DNA from: Rhizophagus clarus
Lineage: Eukaryota; Glomeromycota; Glomeromycetes; Glomerales; Glomeraceae
Direction of reading: 5' to 3'
NCBI GenBank assembly: GCA_015698045.1
Contig: BLAL01000306.1
Span: forward strand, 310,001-374,000
DNA: 64,000 nt
Shown here: one piece after another, positions 58,678 through 64,000 of the stretch
How the letters are laid out: every line of letters begins with the position of its first letter
How positions within the stretch are numbered: the stretch's first letter is position 1
The notes under the pieces: generated by a model
Told to the model about the DNA's origin: nothing
What the model saw: the letters and a program-made list of their open reading frames with translations, nothing else
Database searches by the model: none
Translations under genes and position numbers: made by a program

Positions 58678-59821
58678 ATGTCTAATCCAAATTTTAACCC
58701 AATTTCACTTCCCGTAATAGATCTTTCAACTTTAGAAACTCCTTCTCCCTCTAAGGCTGATTTAAACAGAATTGCAAACGAAATTCAATTTGCATGTACA
58801 AAATATGGTGTATTTTACATAACTTGTTCCTCTTTAAATACTATAGATCAAGAACTGGTTAAAGAAGCGTGTCGACAATTTTTTTCATTACCTTCCAATA
58901 TAAAATCCTCAATTCCAATAAAATCAGGTGGGTTTACGCGTGGATATATCGGAATGGGAGGTGAATCCGGTTCTCAGATGTTAGAAGTTAAAGAAGCTTT
59001 CTCATATGGTTATGAATGGGAAAATAACAAAACGAAATTCGAGAATTCATTGCAAGGACCAAATGAATGGGGAAATTTAGAAAATATTTTGGGTAGAGAA
59101 TGGAGAATAACGTTGAATCAATATTATGACAAATTGATTTCGTTATCGGAATTAGTTGTTAAAGGTTTAGAGTTAGCGTTGAATATTGAATTAAAACAAC
59201 ATTGTGTTGGTGGAGAAACCATTTCTCTTTTAAGATTATTTAAATATCTTCCTTATAAAGAGAATGATAATATTAAATGTGAAAATGAAAAAATTGGTAG
59301 TTCTCCTCATACGGATTGGGGATTTTTGACTTTAGTATTACAATTAGATAACTCACAAGGACTTCAATTATTTTATGATGGTCAATGGTGGGATGTTCCT
59401 AGTAAACCATCATCTATTGTTGTCAACTGCGGCGACTATCTTTCTTTAATTACACACGGAAAATATATCTCTCCTTTACATCGTGTTGTAAACGATGGGA
59501 TAAATGAAAGATATTCGACAGTCTTATTTTATTATCCTAGTTATGACGCAAAATTTCCCTTAATTGATAATAATGGGAAGGAGGAATTTGACCTTGGTAA
59601 AAAAGAATTGAGTATTTTTAAAGATCAGGCTTCAAATTGTAAAGAGAGCAACGCTAAAGCACAAATGCATGATAAAAAAGATACGTGCTTTGGAGAGGTA
59701 GGTTCAAAAATAAAATATTCTTAATATATTCGTTAATTGATTACTAGATGCTTAAAATAATTTATTTTTTTTTTTTTTTTAGTATATTGCATATAAATGG
59801 GATCAAGTTTTCCGCGATTGA
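58678..59821 (+). CDS. 2-oxoglutarate/Fe(II)-dependent dioxygenase, isopenicillin N synthase-like
   Basis: Two exons (58678-59697 and 59783-59821) give 352 residues. The N-terminal DIOX_N domain starts ISLPVIDLSTLETPSPSKAD with CTKYGVFYITCSS. The double-stranded beta-helix core has the iron triad in SSPHTDWGFLTLVLQ (His and Asp) and SPLHRVVNDG (His), and the 2-oxoglutarate Arg/Ser pair in NERYSTVLFYYP. The second exon adds FGEYIAYKWDQVFRD after the splice; without it the frame would end in an intron-encoded VGSKIKYS. Members oxidise many small molecules, so the substrate cannot be told. No targeting signal is seen. It is convergent with MRM2, 116 bp away. Confidence 0.92.
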
Positions 59822-59937
59822 ATCAGTTGATCAATACAACTAACTATATGTTTATTAGTTTTATTTGTTAAGGCTTTGTTTTGCATTTTAATATTGGAAC
59901 GTGTCATCCATACATTTATTAATTTTATAATAATTAT

Positions 59938-60923
59938 TTATTTTTTTTTGTAACCTAAGCACATAAAATATCCTTCTGATGATTTTTTGCGCACAGCCTG
60001 TGGTTTTTCGTGACGAACAGAGTCAAATTTTGTTTTTAAATTATTTCTAAATTCAAGATCGGACTCTCCCATCAAGAACTTTTTAGAAATAAAATCTCTT
60101 TTAGGTGTATTACAAAAATAAAAATTTGTAATAATTAACTTTTAACGCATCATACCTTGCACAAGAAGGTGCCTCCTGATTTTAATACTCGTTCAGCAAA
60201 ATTTAAAGAAGATTCACATAATTCCTGAAGCAAATAAAAAATTTTTTTTATTTACACTAAAATTAAAAGTCAACCAAGTTTGAAAGTTGATAAATCCCCT
60301 CTATCTAATCTGTCTAAATAATGTGAATTATTTACCATCGATTTAACATGGTCAATAAAATGTTGTCCAGAAAAGTTTGGTGCCATGTCGCTTAAAATTA
60401 CGTCTACTTCTCTTTCTTTCAATAGTTCTTTTACCTTTTGTTGTGTCGATATATCAGTGAAATCCCCTTGTATAACATTTACACCAGGAATTGGCTCGAT
60501 AGGTAACGAATCAACGGCAATAATTAAATTTCCATTTAATTTTGTCTCAAAATCTTTTATTCCTTCAGTAGTTATATCGAATTCCGGTAAAACTTTTCTA
60601 GAAATAACTTGACTCCAACCACCAGGAGCTGCGCCACAGTCGATAAAAACCGAACCTGGCTTAATAAAATTGTACTTTCGGTCCAATTCCAATAACTTAA
60701 ATGCACTCCGGGCTCCTTTTTATTGAAAAAAAGACTATTGAAGTCCTAAAAAAAAATCTCATTATAAAATAATTTAACAATTATTAAAATAATATATTTA
60801 TTTACGATAATTTTGAGACTGTGCTTTTTTAACAAACTGGTCCCGATCTTGCCGTGCTGTCCATCTCTTTGAAGAAGGTGACGACGAATATCGTACCTGG
60901 AATTTTTGCCAAGTGGATTTCAT
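59938..60923 (-). CDS. MRM2: Mitochondrial rRNA 2'-O-ribose methyltransferase, MRM2/FtsJ family
   Basis: It methylates the large mitochondrial rRNA. Four exons (60923-60806, 60715-60336, 60224-60156 and 60078-59938) give 235 residues. The SAM-binding FtsJ fold shows RARSAFKLLELDRKYNFIKP, VFIDCGAAPGGWSQVISRKV and VDVILSDMAPNFSGQHFIDH, with the K-D-K-E residues Lys in SAFKLLE, Asp in LSDMAPN, Lys in GGTFLCKFL and Glu in KSSEGYFMCLGY. The start MKSTWQKFQVRYSSSPSSKR is basic and acid-free, a plausible mitochondrial presequence, which favours MRM2 over the cytosolic TRM7 and nucleolar SPB1 relatives. The length also fits MRM2 and not the longer SPB1. Confidence 0.92.
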
Positions 60924-61142
60924 TTTATGGTGGTGGCTTTGCTAGAAATTTCTCGAATGATATATACTATTGATATATATATATATATGCCATTTAGAGA
61001 AATCACTTCCAATTAGATTGCCCCACTTTTCACAATTTTCAGTTATTTAAATTACGTAATTTACAATCAAAAAATTATAAATACCATTTATTCTTTTATT
61101 CATTTTTCTTATCAACATTTTACTACGTATAAATTTACAACA

Positions 61143-62238
61143 ATGTCAACTTCTTTTGAGTCAACTTTTGGGAATCGAAACAGCTTTTCAACTTTCGAAG
61201 CTTTTAAAAATGTTAGCGATCTCTCTAAACCTATACAGCAGCATTTGATCAAAGTTTATACAGCACTTGCTGTTCTCTGTTTACTTACCGCTGCTGGTTC
61301 ATATGCTCACATTACGGGTCTCTTCTTATTTGGAGTATGCGTTGTTTTTTCTCTAAAGAGTATAATTTAAATATATTTTTCATAGCGTATTGATTATCTT
61401 TAAAAAAACTTTCATAGGGCGGGCTACTTTCATTCTTAATAGGTCTTGTCTCGTTGATAGGAATCACAGTTCTTCCTGATACGCCTAATAATAAAAACCT
61501 ACGTTACGGTCTTTTATTCGTAAGAATTCTGTATTTTTTTTTTTTTGTTTTTATCTTGTAGTTTATTAGTTTATTAAAAATAAATATTTTAATGCTTTTT
61601 AATGCAGAACTTTGCCTTCATGGAAGGATTATCGATTGGCCCGTTGATTGATCACGCACTTAATATTAATTCCTCGTAAGTACAGTAGGAAATTTTTTTT
61701 TGTAAATTTGATAAATTTTAAATTAACAATGTTTTGTATTTTAGTGGTCAGATTGTATTAATGGCAACCACAATTACCTCATTAATCTTTGGTTCTTTCA
61801 CTATAAGTTCTTTATTAAGTAATAAAAGAACTTTTATATACCTTGGTGGAGTATTGGCTTCTGCCATAAGTGCGTTGTTCTGGATGTCATTCATTAACGC
61901 ATTTATTGGATCAAGATTATTATTTACTGCGGAACTTTATGTTGGATTGCTTATTTTCTGTGGTTATGGTAAATAAATTTATTTCATTTATTTATTTGTT
62001 TGTTTGTTTATCTATATTAACAAATTCATTTTCTTTTACAGTCATCTACGACACTCAACTTATCATTTATCGGGCCACGATAGGCTCTCGTGATGTTGTT
62101 CGCCACACCCTTGATCTTTTTGTTGACCTTATTGGTATTTTCGTCAGAATCTTGTTTATCTTGATCAAAAATTCTGAAGAAAAGGAGAATGGAAGACGTA
62201 GACGAAATAATAGAAGAACCCAATATTCTGCTTATTAA
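61143..62238 (+). CDS. BXI1: Bax inhibitor-1 (TMBIM6-like) protein
   Basis: An endoplasmic-reticulum membrane protein affecting calcium leak and stress-induced death. Five exons (61143-61334, 61418-61519, 61608-61675, 61745-61968 and 62042-62238) give 260 residues, the usual length. Six to seven membrane segments are visible: VYTALAVLCLLTAAGSYA, GLLSFLIGLVSLIGITVL, FAFMEGLSIGPLIDHALN, IVLMATTITSLIFGSFTI, YLGGVLASAISALFWMSF, LYVGLLIFCGYVIYDTQLII and LFVDLIGIFVRILFILI. The YDTQ Asp and the C-terminal VDLIGIFVRILFIL Asp are the family's conserved acidic pair. The C-terminus is strongly basic (GRRRRNNRR), as in plant and fungal members. Its start is 219 bp from that of MRM2, in divergent orientation. 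Confidence 0.94.
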
Positions 62239-62516
62239 TAAAGCTGGTCAATTTTTCTTAGCAATAATAGCAATGTGTATATATATAAAAATATATATTT
62301 TTAGCTTAATTTATTTAATTTTAATAAATCAATATTGTTTTATTACAAATTACTATTAAACCACTTTATTAAACTAAAATATTTTTTTATCCAAATTAAA
62401 TCAATTAAATCAGAAGTAAGATCTATATGCATTATAAAAACGAATTACCTTATAATTCGTTAGAATATCCAATAACTTTTGTGAGTTCTAATAATTCGTG
62501 AAAGAGAAGTTAGAAC

Positions 62517-63736
62517 TTAATTCATAAAAAGTTGCAATATTTTAGTAGATAACATACGATCGAATTTAATATTTTCTCTTATTACAGTAGGTTTTGCTTC
62601 ATTATCATAATTTGTATTAATAATGACAACACCATCTTTTATTGTAAGTCCTTGAGATTGAATAAAAGTTTCGAATTTGTCATCATCTAGATTATTTTAA
62701 TTAAAAAAAAATTTAGAGGAAATCAATAATCTTTGAAAAAAAGAATCTATAAATAATTTGTAACCAACCCTTCACATAATTAAGATATGTCCGCAACAAA
62801 TCTGCCGAAATAGTTTGATATGCCATACAAATAGCTGTCAATATAACTAATTTATGCAAAGGAAAAAAAAAAAAAAAATTTTTTTTTTTTATTAAATATA
62901 TTATTTGATAATCAATCATATTGTCAAAAGATATTAACCTTTACGAATCGCATTATCAAAGCCAACAGCTTCCATTGTAAGTTCTCTGTATGCATCATCT
63001 TTTTCATATACTTCCCAAAATTCTTGATATCTAGCTTCCTCCAATAACTGTTGCAACAAAATTAATTTGGATACATTCTCATCATTAAGCTATGTAAATT
63101 GAAAAAAGTTAATAGATAATCTTTTTTTTTTTTCAGTATATATAATATTTTTATCTCTTTTAACAATTGATAAAAAGGATACAGATCCCTCTTGTAGTAA
63201 ATACAAACATAGATTGAAATCTGGATTCGGTATAGCCGTCAGAGATTTAACGAGAATATTACTGATGACCAGTTCGTTGACAAGATGTGGATTAAATTGA
63301 TACCTAACATCAACAATTAATTTAGTTACATTTAAGTTTATAGAAAATCAATTTTATTTACGGTATACATTCTTAAAAAATCAGTGAGGGCAAGTGATAT
63401 TTCTTCAGCGCTCAAGCTATGAAATTTTTTTTAACTGAGCTCAATTAAAAAAAAATCCAATCATCATTTTTTTTTTTTTTTAATATGTATCTTTATAATA
63501 CACTCGAAATTCTATTAATTAGAATCTCGAAAATAAAAAAATTTAACTCACAATTTCAGTATCGCTAAATTAGCCATCAAATCATATTCTTCATTTTGAA
63601 GTTGTGTACTTAAATATTCTTCGAGAATTGAGACATTATCAGGGTTATATCTATCAACCCCATCGATTAATGATTGTATAACATCAGGTCGAAAAGGAGG
63701 ATTTAAAGGTGAAGGAGTGAGAAGTGAATTATTCAT
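62517..63736 (-). CDS. EIF3K: Translation initiation factor eIF3 subunit K
   Basis: A cytosolic eIF3 subunit containing PCI/winged-helix folds. Five exons (63736-63552, 63303-63183, 63089-62939, 62834-62769 and 62686-62517) give 230 residues, close to the usual 218-225. Diagnostic words are IDGVDRYNPDNVSILEEYL, YDLMANLAILKLYQFNPHLV, LTAIPNPDFNLCLYLLQE, LLEEARYQEFWEVYEKDDAY and MAYQTISADLLRTYL. Homologues show GVDRYNP and YDLxANLAxLKLYQFNP. The donors of exons 3 (GTTAAT) and 4 (GTTGGT) depart from the common GTAAGT form but are needed for frame. The subunit is absent from baker's yeast but present in many other fungi. Confidence 0.93.
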
Positions 63737-64000
63737 TTTTCCGACTGAAAAAGGAGAGAAAAAAACGATTAAAAAAGACGCAAATCTAATAGATCACGTG
63801 ACTTGATTTGATTTGATTCTCCATCTACGTAAAACCGAGCTACTTAATTACTTTATATTGCTGGCTGGCGACTACCCTTTACGTTTATTATCCTTTTGTT
63901 TTAAATATTGAATGTTTCAAAATTATAACGAAAATACTATAAAGAAAAAAAAAAACGCGAAAAACAGATGCATGTGTAACGTACGCCGCCTATATAAAAA

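Noticed and set aside
59698-59724. Alternative C-terminus of the dioxygenase (VGSKIKYS)
   Set aside because: GTAGGT at 59698 is a donor, and splicing to 59783 gives the more plausible YIAYKWDQVFRD end.

Overview
The window looks like nuclear DNA of a fungus, most likely an arbuscular mycorrhizal fungus (Glomeromycotina, Rhizophagus-like). The DNA is very AT-rich. Genes are small and cut by many short GT-AG introns. The conserved genes are eukaryotic and partly fungus-specific (ERG28, an SCT1/GPT2-type acyltransferase). The accessory sequence carries families known to be expanded in these fungi: MATA-type HMG boxes, a FunK1 kinase relic, an ML-domain relic and a FLYWCH/MULE transposase relic. 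The species assignment is inference; the fungal assignment is firm.

Layout. 1-16 kb is gene-poor: two minus-strand HMG-box genes, several inverted-repeat elements, a decayed MULE transposase, an ML-domain pseudogene and a dispersed short repeat. 16.8-28.7 kb is a block of conserved genes: citrate synthase with a peroxisomal C-terminus, MAGO nashi, an unrecognised 264-residue protein, methionine aminopeptidase 2 and ribosomal P1. An extremely AT-rich island at 19.9-22.1 kb interrupts it. 28.7-34.4 kb is repeat-rich, with a pogo-like MITE and a FunK1 pseudogene. 34.4-40.9 kb is a head-to-tail array of four HMG-box genes made by tandem segmental duplication. 41.2-63.7 kb is a dense housekeeping block: glyoxalase II, an F-box protein, (second AT island), ERG28, an Integrator INTS14-like protein, a MYND protein, a small unknown protein, a divergent pair of likely mitochondrial proteins, a glycerolipid acyltransferase, a 2-oxoglutarate dioxygenase, MRM2, Bax inhibitor-1 and eIF3k.

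The multi-exon models were built by hand from GT/AG sites, and every model closes in frame with a length divisible by three. Themes: lipid and acetyl-CoA handling (peroxisomal citrate synthase, acyltransferase, ERG28), protein synthesis and N-terminal processing (P1, eIF3k, METAP2), RNA biology (MAGO, INTS14, MRM2) and mitochondria. The most unusual structure is the HMG array. Its paralogues differ mainly in the copy number of an in-frame 27-bp coding repeat (8, 4, 1 and 1 units). They share a promoter block and TATA box. One spacer carries a MITE whose empty site is preserved in the neighbouring duplicate.
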